Below are positions 17,010-25,513 of a stretch of DNA of 59,170 nt, in pieces. The notes under the pieces are model-generated. The model saw only the letters and a program-made list of their open reading frames with translations. It was not told the DNA's origin and searched no databases. The DNA is taken from the NCBI GenBank assembly GCA_030149525.1, contig JASBRJ010000279.1:1-59170 (forward strand). Reading direction: 5' to 3'. This DNA comes from a bacterium. Its GTDB lineage: Bacteria > Vulcanimicrobiota > Xenobia > Xenobiales > JADMJV01. The position numbers and the translations under genes were made by a program. How positions within the stretch are numbered: position 1 is the stretch's first letter; every line of letters begins with the position of its first letter.

Positions 17010-17468
17010 GTGAGCAGTATGAAGATATCGAACGTATTCAAACAGCAGTGGGTGAATTTCAAGGCTCATCTGGTGGATGTCGCTGAAATTCAAAAAGCAG
17101 AATCAGCTAAGAGAGATACAGAGATGGAAGCCTTGGGCTCGTACCAGGATTCTTTTCGAGCTGCTCGGAGAGAGCAGGAGTTGAAGCGAGGGGAAGAACT
17201 CCAAAACAGCAGCAACGCTTATTACCAAGCGTTAGATCAGAGAAACCAGGCGAAGCGTCAGGGCATGATCAACTGTGTGAACAAGATAGCTGCTCATATC
17301 ACCGACTACCTCAGCAGTATAAGTTCTCAGCCCAAACCCCTATCTGACCTTGCTCCCATCGAAACATGGGACGCCATCCAGGGGTCCACTCACGGACCAC
17401 TCATCGCCGTAATCGATACCGGACTGGATTACAATCATACGGATCTGAAACAGAACATCTGGAGCTAG
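17010..17468 (+). CDS. Truncated subtilase: N-terminal region with only the catalytic Asp block
   Basis: A 152-residue frame. Residues 1-110 are a helical, charged region with no subtilase features. Residues 111-152 match the first core block of a subtilisin: 'IAVIDTGLDYNHTDLKQNIWS' then a stop, including the catalytic Asp of the VIDTG motif. The same block in the intact subtilase at 37497 is 'IAVIDTGVDYNHPDLQANMW' and continues into the His, Asn and Ser blocks, all absent here. It is not a working protease. It is either a gene truncated by rearrangement or an N-terminal stub kept for another role. The downstream gene starts 26 bases after the stop. Confidence 0.7.
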   Translation: MSSMKISNVFKQQWVNFKAHLVDVAEIQKAESAKRDTEMEALGSYQDSFRAARREQELKRGEELQNSSNAYYQALDQRNQAKRQGMINCVNKIAAHITDYLSSISSQPKPLSDLAPIETWDAIQGSTHGPLIAVIDTGLDYNHTDLKQNIWS

Positions 17469-17494
17469 CGGTTTAGCCCGGGCGCCACAAAACG

Positions 17495-18835
17495 ATGCAG
17501 GATCTCCACAGCTTCCTTTCTAGCGCTCGGTCCGAGGGTGCCCGTCTCGACACCGGTGAGTTTACTCTCAATGGATTGAAGGCCCGCGAGAAACTTGAGC
17601 GCCATCAGTTGGGAGACTCCGGCCTGTGGTTGGTCAAGCTTGTTCAGGCGGCGGTCCGAGCGGGGGCACCAAGGATAGACATCAAGTTTGACCGCCGAGC
17701 GGTGCAGGTTCGCTACACTCTGAACCGCCGCATCGACGCGGACAACCTCTTACGGACGGTTCTGGCCGGCAGTTTACCGAAGGACCCGCTGACCTTTCAT
17801 TTGGTTGCGGGGATCCGAGGCTGCTTCTGCACGAGTGGAAACCAAGTGTCCTGGAGCTGCGGCGAGACCCAGGTAGAAATCGGCGAACACGCGACCACCG
17901 TCGAGACCATCCCCGACTCCACCGACTTCGTCTTCAAGGCCGAGCGCCCCAGCCGAAACTTCTCGTTCAATGGCCTCATTAAGGGCTCTCTCAGCAGCAT
18001 GCTCAAGCAAACTCTGCAAGAGTACGAAGCGTTGAAAAGGCACTGCTGGACCTGTCCCGTACCGATTCTACTCGACGGTAAGGAACTGCCCCGCAGCTAC
18101 GGACAGACTGTCGAGTATTTCGTCCCTAAAGCTTCCTTGCGCTCCGTCTACGACTCCAGCAAGAACGGGCCCCGAGGAGGGCTCATCACGGCTGCCGTTG
18201 CCCAACCTGACGGATTCCCCGAGCTTCCCTACCCTCTGGTCTGTCGAAGCGAGGAGCTCCCTCGCGTCCTCAAGCCGTTCCACCCCGGCGAGACCTTCGT
18301 GCAACTGGCCGGCCCTGAAGAGACCGCGCGAGCCGTCATCTGCCTCCTTCACTCACCCAATGCTGTTTCCAGCGTCGACTGGGTTCTCGACGGTGCCGTG
18401 GTGAAATCCGAGGCCTTAGAACTGCCCCGTCGACCCGATAGAGTGGCTCTCCGCATTGTGGTTGGTGCCGTTCAGGAGCAGCTGGATCTGAGCCATTTCA
18501 ACCTTCGCAACGCGGATCCAAACTCCATCGTAAGAGAACTCTCAGACGAGGTGGAACAACTGTTCCTCCGACTCGAGGAGGCGCGCTCGGAGTTTCTCTA
18601 CTGGCACACTCCTAGGCTCGCCACGAAGTTGATAGGTGCTTACTTTATCGGAGTGACCGGCGTTCTCACTATGGTTTCGCCTCTCGCGGCTTTGGGATGC
18701 GCCGGCGGAGGGGCGGTCGGAAGTTGGGTGGGTACGGGTTTGGTAAGAGGGGCTACTTTTCGCCGGGTGTCCAAGTTCCGAGAGGTGTTTCGTGACTTTG
18801 TAAGGGGCCTGCGGTTGAACGAAGACGAGAAATAA
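17495..18835 (+). CDS. Unknown protein with a possible degenerate GHKL (HSP90-like) N-terminus
   Basis: A 446-residue protein. Its opening ('FTLNGLKAREKLERHQLGD' then 'LVKLVQAAVRAGAPRIDIKF') resembles proteins annotated as HSP90-like or GHKL ATPases, where a helix carrying a catalytic Glu precedes a strand. Here the expected Glu position reads Gln (LVQAAV), so ATP hydrolysis is doubtful. This resemblance is from memory and tentative. Residues about 385-420 are a hydrophobic, Gly/Ala-rich stretch likely to span or associate with the membrane, ending in a basic tail. It lies downstream of the truncated subtilase and is convergent with the ADP-ribosylglycohydrolase gene. Confidence 0.65.
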   Translation: MQDLHSFLSSARSEGARLDTGEFTLNGLKAREKLERHQLGDSGLWLVKLVQAAVRAGAPRIDIKFDRRAVQVRYTLNRRIDADNLLRTVLAGSLPKDPLTFHLVAGIRGCFCTSGNQVSWSCGETQVEIGEHATTVETIPDSTDFVFKAERPSRNFSFNGLIKGSLSSMLKQTLQEYEALKRHCWTCPVPILLDGKELPRSYGQTVEYFVPKASLRSVYDSSKNGPRGGLITAAVAQPDGFPELPYPLVCRSEELPRVLKPFHPGETFVQLAGPEETARAVICLLHSPNAVSSVDWVLDGAVVKSEALELPRRPDRVALRIVVGAVQEQLDLSHFNLRNADPNSIVRELSDEVEQLFLRLEEARSEFLYWHTPRLATKLIGAYFIGVTGVLTMVSPLAALGCAGGGAVGSWVGTGLVRGATFRRVSKFREVFRDFVRGLRLNEDEK

Positions 18836-18856
18836 TGGCCGAAGGTGAGCAGCCGC

Positions 18857-20461
18857 TCAAAACTTGTCCTCGTGGCCCTTTGACACCAATAAGGAACCGT
18901 ACGGTGTTACAAGGTAAAAGTGCTCTGTATCCCCCATGCGATCGAAGTCTTTGGTGAGAAGGACCCAATCTTCGATGGTGGCGTCGAAGCCTAGCGGTAG
19001 CCCGACCTTTGCTAAGCGGTAGACGAAACCACCGAACCTATTGGAGACGAAAAAACTCATAGTGAGATCGTCTCGTTCGAGAAGAACCTCTAGTGGCGGA
19101 AAACGAAATTCATCTTTTGATAAGCCGGTGTTCTTGTGGATCAACTGATGAAACTGGTCCTCCAGAATAGCAAGTTTCCGTTTTGGGATGTCATGTTTGT
19201 TCAGCGGATTCAGTAGGGGGACCAGATCCGTCCGGTCTAGCCGCTTGGCAGTGTCCACCGGGCGCTCACCGTTCTTGCAACGAATGCTTCGAAAATGTCC
19301 CTTGGCTAAAAGTTCTTCCATCACTTCCACTGGGGCATCTCCTTGCACCGCGTAGTGGAGAAGGCTGTACCACGTTGGATCGTCGAGTCGGATAGAGTTG
19401 ATTTTGAAGTTTGGACTTGTTTCTCGTTGCTCATCGAGAATCAAGAAGACGCTAGGCCAATTGTTGGCAGAAGCGGCATCGAACAAACGTCTTCTGCGAT
19501 TGGCGCCTTCAGGAGCCATTTTCTTGGCGCTGATCCAACCGTCCCACTGCGACCACCAAGGTTCCAGGACGAGCTTGACCGGCTCTGTTCTCGACTTCCA
19601 TTCCTTGGGTATGCCGTCGGGCGCGCAGAGCGCGACAATGCTTCCCACAATGGCGCAGGTCGTGTCCATGTCGCCGCCACCAGTCACCGTAGACCAAAGA
19701 GCGTCGGAATAACTGTCGAGATGGCGAGCCGCACACCAAAGAGCGAAGGGGACCGTGTCTTGGGCGGTTACCCTCTCGCCCGAACCTAGGAGTGCTGCTG
19801 CCTCCTTCGGCTCCCGGCTCAGGGAAAAGTTGAGTGCGCGTTCCAAGTTATCGCGAGTTTCTCCATGGGGCGTGTGAGTCCATACCCAGTCCAGCATGAT
19901 CCGACCATTGAGGTCTTGAGCTTTCACGACCCAGGCGGCCGCCAATGCCACTGCGATGGCTCCGGCTTGACCTTCGACATGGGCATGTGTGACCATCGCC
20001 GACCGGCGGCTTTCATCGATCACTCTCCAAGTGTCCTCCGCAAAATAGGCGCCTATTGGTGCTGCTCTCATGGCAGCTCCATTCCCAAAGGAACCTTTCC
20101 CGTCGAACACAGCGCCTGCGGCTTGTTGCCAGCTTCGACCCTGCCATATCTCATCTAAAATGGTGTGGGCAATGGTTCCATAACCCCTCGTGGGTTCTCG
20201 GTGATACTCCTTGGCAAGGAGTCGAGCCAAGGCGGTAGGTTCGATTTTTTTATGAACGTTAAGGCACTGAACTACCGCCCGACCCATAGCCGTATCGTCC
20301 GACCATTTCCAAGTGCTTGGCGGTAACTCACGGCTCTCGATCCTTTCCGCGGCGTCTGTCTTCCAGAAGAAGCAACCACCGAAGGCATCCCCAACTGCCA
20401 GGCCTAGCAGGCTATCCTGAGCTCGCAGACGTTTTTGAAAGAGACTTGGAGTCAGGGGCAT
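18857..20461 (-). CDS. ADP-ribosylglycohydrolase with ankyrin-like and unknown C-terminal domains
   Basis: A 534-residue protein. Residues 1-310 are an ADP-ribosylglycohydrolase (DraG/ARH family): 'GLAVGDAFGG' near the start, metal-binding WSDDT (Ser54-Asp55-Asp56-Thr57), 'THAHVEGQAG' at 158-167 and the second metal site GGDMDT (Asp264, Asp266, Thr267). All the metal-binding residues expected of the family are present. Such enzymes remove ADP-ribose from proteins, small molecules or, in some cases, nucleic acid. Residues about 325-420 resemble two ankyrin-type repeats ('YSLLHYAVQGDAPVEVMEELLAKGH'). The last 110 residues are an unrecognised domain. The added domains suggest a specific protein partner. 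Confidence 0.85.
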   Translation of the reverse strand: MPLTPSLFQKRLRAQDSLLGLAVGDAFGGCFFWKTDAAERIESRELPPSTWKWSDDTAMGRAVVQCLNVHKKIEPTALARLLAKEYHREPTRGYGTIAHTILDEIWQGRSWQQAAGAVFDGKGSFGNGAAMRAAPIGAYFAEDTWRVIDESRRSAMVTHAHVEGQAGAIAVALAAAWVVKAQDLNGRIMLDWVWTHTPHGETRDNLERALNFSLSREPKEAAALLGSGERVTAQDTVPFALWCAARHLDSYSDALWSTVTGGGDMDTTCAIVGSIVALCAPDGIPKEWKSRTEPVKLVLEPWWSQWDGWISAKKMAPEGANRRRRLFDAASANNWPSVFLILDEQRETSPNFKINSIRLDDPTWYSLLHYAVQGDAPVEVMEELLAKGHFRSIRCKNGERPVDTAKRLDRTDLVPLLNPLNKHDIPKRKLAILEDQFHQLIHKNTGLSKDEFRFPPLEVLLERDDLTMSFFVSNRFGGFVYRLAKVGLPLGFDATIEDWVLLTKDFDRMGDTEHFYLVTPYGSLLVSKGHEDKF

Positions 20462-20683
20462 GAGAACAGCATAGCACGGGAGCCCTCAGCGGAAAAGAAT
20501 GAGGACCAGCAAGCAGCGTGCGGCTAGCAAGGACCAGGGTCGAGCGTACTCCGCACCGTAAAATAACATCTTCATTGCGAACAGACAGGCATTGAGACGC
20601 ACCTCTGAAACTTCTAGAGAATGAAAGTCTGTCGCGCTCAAGAGGTCGTTCAGGGATGGTTAAGCTTTCATGAATAGGCCTTT

Positions 20684-21316
20684 ATGGACATAAGCTGGGC
20701 CCAAAAGTGTCGGCGAAAGAGTCCCGACTACTCATCCCTTGAGCAACGTCTTTTGCAAATGCTTCAGCGCTCGGCGTGCGATGAGAACTGGGAGGCCCGT
20801 TGGAAACTTTTTCTTCAAGTGAAAGATTTGGTGGAGAGGGAAGTAGGCCCTTGGGCAAACGGTTGGTGCTGGGGTGAGATCGACGGTGGCCCGGTGAGGC
20901 GATGGTGCTGTTTCGACCATTCTTTCCTTCAGGGCAAGGCGAAGCTGGAGCCGGCCCTCACGGTGGCAGCAGTGCTGAACGGCTTGAGAGACTGGGAGTT
21001 GAACTGTGAGCAAGTGGATTCTCTTTTCCTGGGGATTGAGATTGAGGAACCGGTGGATCTCGACATTGCTGTCCTCGAGATCGTCAATTTTGCCGTCAAG
21101 GCTACAGGCGCCAGTGACGCCTGGTACGGGTATTGTCTTCTGTTACTGAAATGGTTTTTGGAGAGTCGCGGGATTGACGAGCGCAGGGCCCAAAAATGCG
21201 CTCGCAAAGCGATCGGCGGGCGCTTTGAGAGTTGGAGCGAACCCTCTGAGAAGTTGAAGGAAGACGTGGCGGAGTCTTTTAGGTTGTTGGTTTGGAAAAA
21301 GCTTGGTGGAAAGTGA
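20684..21316 (+). CDS. Trp-rich protein of unknown function, overlapping the Fic gene
   Basis: A 210-residue soluble, helical protein, rich in Trp and Cys ('WANGWCWGEIDGGPVRRWCC'), with no family that I recognise. Its 3' end overlaps the earliest possible start of the Fic gene by 14 bases, which suggests coupled translation. In many Fic loci an adjacent small protein inhibits the Fic enzyme. I do not see a clear inhibitory S/T-x-x-x-E-G/N motif here, so that role is speculative. The 222 bases upstream, back to the ADP-ribosylglycohydrolase start, hold no other gene that I can support. Confidence 0.65.
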   Translation: MDISWAQKCRRKSPDYSSLEQRLLQMLQRSACDENWEARWKLFLQVKDLVEREVGPWANGWCWGEIDGGPVRRWCCFDHSFLQGKAKLEPALTVAAVLNGLRDWELNCEQVDSLFLGIEIEEPVDLDIAVLEIVNFAVKATGASDAWYGYCLLLLKWFLESRGIDERRAQKCARKAIGGRFESWSEPSEKLKEDVAESFRLLVWKKLGGK

Positions 21317-21893
21317 CCATCGACTGAGCCACATGAGGGTGGTGGAGGATATGGCTTGGCCCAGGGTCTCAGCCAGAGGCAGCGGAAGTTGTCAGGCTTC
21401 CTGGAGGGCAGTGGAGTCGCTGGACCAACCTCGCTGCCCCAAAAGGGCCGAGGCCATGCGAAGAGCCCTAGGGCTGGTAGAGGCTGAACTTTCAGACATC
21501 TCACTCACTCTCGACAGACTGTCCCTTTGGCACTCAACTGCAGTTCCTGGCTCTGCGATAAGAAGGCAGGGTTGGGCTTTCGCAAAAGGCGGAGAGGAGC
21601 GGTATTCCCTAGACAATGCTACTCTCAACCAGCGCCTACTGGACCTTGTCTCGGGGAGCCCGCTGGAACGCAGTCTCAGAGCCTATCTGGACATCCTCTT
21701 CTTCCACCCATTTCTGGACGGAAACTCCAGGATGGCAAGACTTGCCTTTCATCACTTCGCTTGCTTGGACGGACTCGATTTTACCGGGGTGGACTCTCTG
21801 TTTCGTTTGTCTATCCCGGCTGGGAACCGAAAGGCCTATCGACTTTTTTCAGAACTCGCGCAAAGTTGCTTAACAGAACCTGGGCCAAATTGA
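21303..21893 (+). CDS. Fic-domain protein
   Basis: A 196-residue protein with the Fic core motif at residues 135-143, HPFLDGNSR, followed by Met-Ala-Arg. The catalytic His135, the Asp and Asn of the anion-binding turn and Arg143 are present; Ser142 replaces the Gly or Lys most common in HPFx(D/E)GN(G/K)R. 'AVPGSAIRRQGWAF' upstream matches the usual Fic PG-x-R flap region. Fic enzymes transfer AMP or another phosphate-containing group to a hydroxyl of a target protein. The start is uncertain: TTG at 21303, GTG at 21306 or ATG at 21333. It sits near an ADP-ribosylglycohydrolase, another protein-modification gene. Confidence 0.85.
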   Translation: MVESDHRLSHMRVVEDMAWPRVSARGSGSCQASWRAVESLDQPRCPKRAEAMRRALGLVEAELSDISLTLDRLSLWHSTAVPGSAIRRQGWAFAKGGEERYSLDNATLNQRLLDLVSGSPLERSLRAYLDILFFHPFLDGNSRMARLAFHHFACLDGLDFTGVDSLFRLSIPAGNRKAYRLFSELAQSCLTEPGPN

Positions 21894-21960
21894 CTTCGCC
21901 ACCTCTCATTTTTACCGAAAGTTACATATCGAAGAAAATTTAATCGATAGAATAGGTATT

Positions 21961-22821
21961 ATGAGAAATTTTCGAATGAAGTCAATCGCTTTCCTCATCG
22001 GTCTTCTGGCATTGAGCCTGGTGAGAGCTCTCTGGACTCCTGTTCTGAACTGGAGCCCCGGTTGGACGACAGTCTTTTTGTTTGCCGTCTCACTCTTTCT
22101 CGTGCCGGCTGCTGCTATCGTTGTCGCTCAAGGGGAAGACGTGGAGCGTCATTCGGTCGCAGCCATGTGTACTCTTTGGCAGTTGCTCGCCTTCCTGATG
22201 GTGCTCCCCGGCCTGACGACGCTGATCTTTCGATTAAATTACGCCACAACACTGCCCGGATTTCTGGGCCTTCTTTCTCTTCTTCTCACCATAGCCACCG
22301 TCGCCGTGGTGGTGATGACGGTCTCTCGTTTTATGAAGAGGGAAGGAGAGGAGATGATAACGGGGGCGCGTGCAATACAGCAGATGTTCGCTTTGATGTT
22401 ACTGGCCGGTAGTGCGGGCTCTCTTTTACTGATAGATTCGGAGCTTCCGGGCTTCAAGGCCTCGGTGACGCTTGCCGGCGCTTTCTTCCACGGCTTCAAG
22501 TTTTGGCAGGCCTGGAACGTGATTCTCGTCGCGTGTGCCTTCATCGTTCTTTTCAGTGAAAGCTTGCAGAAGTGGGTGACCGGAGTGCAGCTCGGTCTCT
22601 TCGCGATTCTTCCCTTTCTAGTTTGGCCCGCCGCACAAGAGTGGTTTCAGCTCACTGGTCTTGAAGGGGACGGTTTGATGACCGTCGTGGTGCTTGTCGC
22701 GTTCGTCATCGGCGTTTTTCTCTACACAGTGTCTCGTGAGGTTTCTCTCCTGAATTCCCAGGGCTCCCAGCCGGTAAAAAGCTCGAGCGTTCTTCCCGGA
22801 GGGGATTTGACTGGGAACTAG
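21961..22821 (+). CDS. Polytopic membrane protein of unknown function
   Basis: A 286-residue protein with about seven or eight hydrophobic segments (near residues 8-25, 35-57, 68-90, 95-120, 138-158, 180-202, 207-225, 235-258) and a short polar tail. No transporter or enzyme motif is visible. The PRPP synthetase gene starts seven bases after its stop, so the two are likely co-transcribed, though no functional link is obvious. Confidence 0.7.
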   Translation: MRNFRMKSIAFLIGLLALSLVRALWTPVLNWSPGWTTVFLFAVSLFLVPAAAIVVAQGEDVERHSVAAMCTLWQLLAFLMVLPGLTTLIFRLNYATTLPGFLGLLSLLLTIATVAVVVMTVSRFMKREGEEMITGARAIQQMFALMLLAGSAGSLLLIDSELPGFKASVTLAGAFFHGFKFWQAWNVILVACAFIVLFSESLQKWVTGVQLGLFAILPFLVWPAAQEWFQLTGLEGDGLMTVVVLVAFVIGVFLYTVSREVSLLNSQGSQPVKSSSVLPGGDLTGN

Positions 22822-22828
22822 GAAAACT

Positions 22829-23806
22829 TTGGCTGGAGAAAACTCAGTGTCCCGTCCTTACCTCGAAAAACAGCAGGGTCTCAGCGGTGAGCCCCTGCTT
22901 CTTTTTTCCACTCAGAAGTATCAATATCTTCGGGATAGCCTCTGCTCTTCCGGCGAGTTTCAGCCCGGTCGCATCGAGACCAAGATCTTTCGTGACGGCG
23001 AACGTTATTGCCGCCTTCTTGATAATCCCGACGCGCGACGGGTCGTTCTGGTGGGCGGGACGATAAGCGACACCGACACCCTGGAACTCTACGATCTCGG
23101 CTGCGCCATTTCCAAATTGGGCGCTTTTAGCCTGACTATGGTGATACCGTATTACGGATATTCCACCATGGAACGCTCGGAGAAGCCGCTGGAGGTCGTG
23201 ACCGCAAAAACTCGAGCCCGACTTCTCTCGGCCATTCCACCGGCAGGCACCGCCAATCGAATCATGATGGTCGACCTCCATACGCCCGGGTTGCCCCACT
23301 ATTTTGAAGGGTGTGTGCAGACCCGCCACATCTACGCCAAGCCGTTGATTCTCCAAGCCTGTCGAGAGCTTGGCGGAACAGATTTTGTGCTGGCTTGCAC
23401 CGACTCGGGTCGGGCCAAATGGGTGGAGTCTCTAGCTAACGATATGGGGGTGGGCGCAGCCTTCATTCTCAAGCGACGCCTTTCGGGGGACAAAGTGGAG
23501 ATCGCCGAAGTGCAGGCGGAGGTTCGAGGTAAGAAGGTCGTTATTTACGATGACATGATTCGCACCGGCGGTTCCTTAATACAGGCGGCCCGTGCTTATC
23601 GCGATGCCGGGGCGTCGGAAGTGAGCGCTATCGCCACGCATGGTGTCTTACCCAAAGGTGCTCTGAAAAAGCTTCGAGACTCCGGTTTATTCGAGCGCCT
23701 GGTCACCACCGACACTCACCCCAATGCGGTCAAGCAAAAGAATGATTTCCTGGAAGTGAACTCCATTTCAGGACTCTTGCTTGAGAACTTGAGGGCGCTG
23801 CCTTAA
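22829..23806 (+). CDS. prs: Ribose-phosphate pyrophosphokinase (PRPP synthetase)
   Basis: A 325-residue phosphoribosyltransferase-fold protein. The PRPP-binding loop is '[14 protein letters not shown]' (about 237-250). '[16 protein letters not shown]' corresponds to the conserved His region, and '[13 protein letters not shown]' to the ATP-binding flexible region of PRPP synthetases (usually Y-x-x-x-x-R-Q-D-R), here diverged. The enzyme makes PRPP from ribose-5-phosphate and ATP for nucleotide and amino acid synthesis. The divergence of the flap suggests it may not be the main housekeeping copy. The TTG at 22829 has AGGAAAAC upstream, and a GTG six codons in is possible. Its 3' end overlaps the convergent exonuclease gene by four bases. 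Confidence 0.8.
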   Translation: MAGENSVSRPYLEKQQGLSGEPLLLFSTQKYQYLRDSLCSSGEFQPGRIETKIFRDGERYCRLLDNPDARRVVLVGGTISDTDTLELYDLGCAISKLGAFSLTMVIPYYGYSTMERSEKPLEVVTAKTRARLLSAIPPAGTANRIMMVDLHTPGLPHYFEGCVQTRHIYAKPLILQACRELGGTDFVLACTDSGRAKWVESLANDMGVGAAFILKRRLSGDKVEIAEVQAEVRGKKVVIYDDMIRTGGSLIQAARAYRDAGASEVSAIATHGVLPKGALKKLRDSGLFERLVTTDTHPNAVKQKNDFLEVNSISGLLLENLRALP

Positions 23807-24702
23807 AGCCAAAGATCGGCTAGAGTCGCCTGAGGGCGATCCATCGAGCGAACTCGGCTCAATTGACCGTTCATCCCCAGGTCTTTAAAGAACTCTTCCG
23901 CACCGTCGATCGGTTTGAGGGCGAAGTTGTTTTCGGGGAATCCTTCCGGGCTGAGATCAATATCGGTTCTTATGGTAGCGAGATCCAGGTCGAGGAGAAC
24001 CTGATCTCGGTTTTCGCGGAAATGAGGGGCAAATCGCCCGGCTTTCTCGGGGTCGTCCAAGAGCGCTTGAATATGGCCGTGCTTGGTGAGGAGTTTGGTG
24101 GCCGTTTTCTGACCGATTCCGGGCACGCCCTTGATGTTGTCGGAAGGGTCGCCTCGCAGGGCGATCCAGGAGGTGATGAGATGAGGAGGCACTCCATAAA
24201 GAGTTTCCACTTCTTCTCGGGAAATGCGTTCAGGACGGCCTTTCTTGCCGGTGCGCAAGAGTTCGATAAACTTACTTATCTCAAGCAGCTGGGCCAGGTC
24301 TTTGTCGTTGGAAACGATGGTTACGGCGAGTTCGGATTCCACTGCCCGGCGCGCCAACGTCCCTATGACGTCGTCGGCCTCGTAGCCGTCAATGTGAATG
24401 GTGTTGATCCCTAAGCATTCGCAAGCCACCCGCACCATGGCTACTTGAGAACGGAGTTCTACGGGGGCGGGCTTGCGATTGGCTTTGTACTCGGAGTCCA
24501 GTTCTTTACGAAAGGTGGGCGTGGAGGACTCGAAAACGGCCACTGCGTGGCTGAACCGTTCGGTCTGCCAGAGATTCTTCAAGAGCCCCATGACTCCATG
24601 GACTGCGTTGGTAGGGGAGCCGCATGGAGCCGTCAGGGCGGGAACGGCGTAGAACGCTCTGAAGATGAAGAACATCGTGTCTATGAGGTAGAGCCTCTGC
24701 AT
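23803..24702 (-). CDS. 5'-3' exonuclease, DNA polymerase I N-domain type
   Basis: A 299-residue stand-alone 5' nuclease of the FEN/PolA N-terminal family. Motifs appear in order: '[14 protein letters not shown]' (first Asp), '[12 protein letters not shown]' (Asp cluster), '[10 protein letters not shown]', and the helix-hairpin-helix '[14 protein letters not shown]' that grips DNA. Such proteins remove RNA primers or flaps during replication and repair. Being separate from a polymerase domain is common. It is convergent with prs and overlaps it by four bases. The ATG is well placed but lacks a strong ribosome site. Confidence 0.9.
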   Translation of the reverse strand: MQRLYLIDTMFFIFRAFYAVPALTAPCGSPTNAVHGVMGLLKNLWQTERFSHAVAVFESSTPTFRKELDSEYKANRKPAPVELRSQVAMVRVACECLGINTIHIDGYEADDVIGTLARRAVESELAVTIVSNDKDLAQLLEISKFIELLRTGKKGRPERISREEVETLYGVPPHLITSWIALRGDPSDNIKGVPGIGQKTATKLLTKHGHIQALLDDPEKAGRFAPHFRENRDQVLLDLDLATIRTDIDLSPEGFPENNFALKPIDGAEEFFKDLGMNGQLSRVRSMDRPQATLADLWL

Positions 24703-24794
24703 TCTTGCTCATTCGACTTCGGTAGCGGGAGTCCGGGCGAACACTTGTGCGATTAGAGTCTGCCGAAGAGAGAAGGCCAGGTTGTCCCGGCCGT

Positions 24795-25358
24795 TTACCG
24801 CGTAGATTCAGGGCGTTCGAACAAGCCGGAGATTCCGTCGTAGGCGGGGTAATGGCCCTTAACGGCGACATCAGTGTGGTTTTCTCCGTGGCATTCCACG
24901 TAGTAATAGTCCTGGAATCCTGGGTGATTGTTGGGCCCTTGTCCAAAGTAAGCCTTGTAGGTAACTTTGCCTGCGGCCGGACATTCCGGAAGCGTTTTCA
25001 GGAAGTTAGGTGTCAAATAATTGATATCCGGCGGATACATGCCGCTATAGTCGGTGCTGTACATCTCCATGGCCGTGCCGATATTCTTCAGGTTCGATTT
25101 GCAAGCGGTCAGTTGGCCGCGGGCTCGGGCTCGGACAAAGTTGGGAACAAGAATAGCACCGAGAACCATCACAACACCAAAGGCCATGATGAGACTGAGA
25201 GGACTACAGCCCGCCTTCTTGCCGTCGTCTTCGGCCTCCATAGACACCACGGGAACATCTTGTTGCTCCTCCTCTGATGTGACCTCGCCGGCCGACGCTG
25301 AGGATGCCTCATCCTCCTGAGTATTTTCGGGGATGTCGTCGCTCTCATTGTCTTCCAT
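24795..25358 (-). CDS. Pilin-like protein with an acidic N-terminal extension
   Basis: A 187-residue protein with a pseudopilin-like core: a hydrophobic helix at 53-75 ('PLSLIMAFGVVMVLGAIL') running into 'VPNFVRARARGQLTACKSNLKNIG', the usual start of major-pilin and GspG-like globular domains, then 'MEMYSTDYSGMYPPD'. Instead of a short basic leader with GFTLIE, it has about 50 mostly acidic residues (Glu, Asp, Ser) and a Cys just before the helix. No prepilin-peptidase site is visible, so the acidic tail probably stays in the cytoplasm and the protein remains a membrane anchor. Function unknown. The gene stands alone between the exonuclease and PfkB genes. Confidence 0.75.
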   Translation of the reverse strand: MEDNESDDIPENTQEDEASSASAGEVTSEEEQQDVPVVSMEAEDDGKKAGCSPLSLIMAFGVVMVLGAILVPNFVRARARGQLTACKSNLKNIGTAMEMYSTDYSGMYPPDINYLTPNFLKTLPECPAAGKVTYKAYFGQGPNNHPGFQDYYYVECHGENHTDVAVKGHYPAYDGISGLFERPESTR

Positions 25359-25513
25359 TCTGTTCCTCTTCGACCCGCCGCCACCTCAACCTACCCCAAA
25401 CCACAAGATTAAAGAATAGGCCACCGTACCGATACCAGAGGTAGCCGGGGTCTCATGAATCTCCTTTTTCGAAGAGGTGATCTGACCCACTCTGCACTAA
25501 AGGGCCCGCCACG

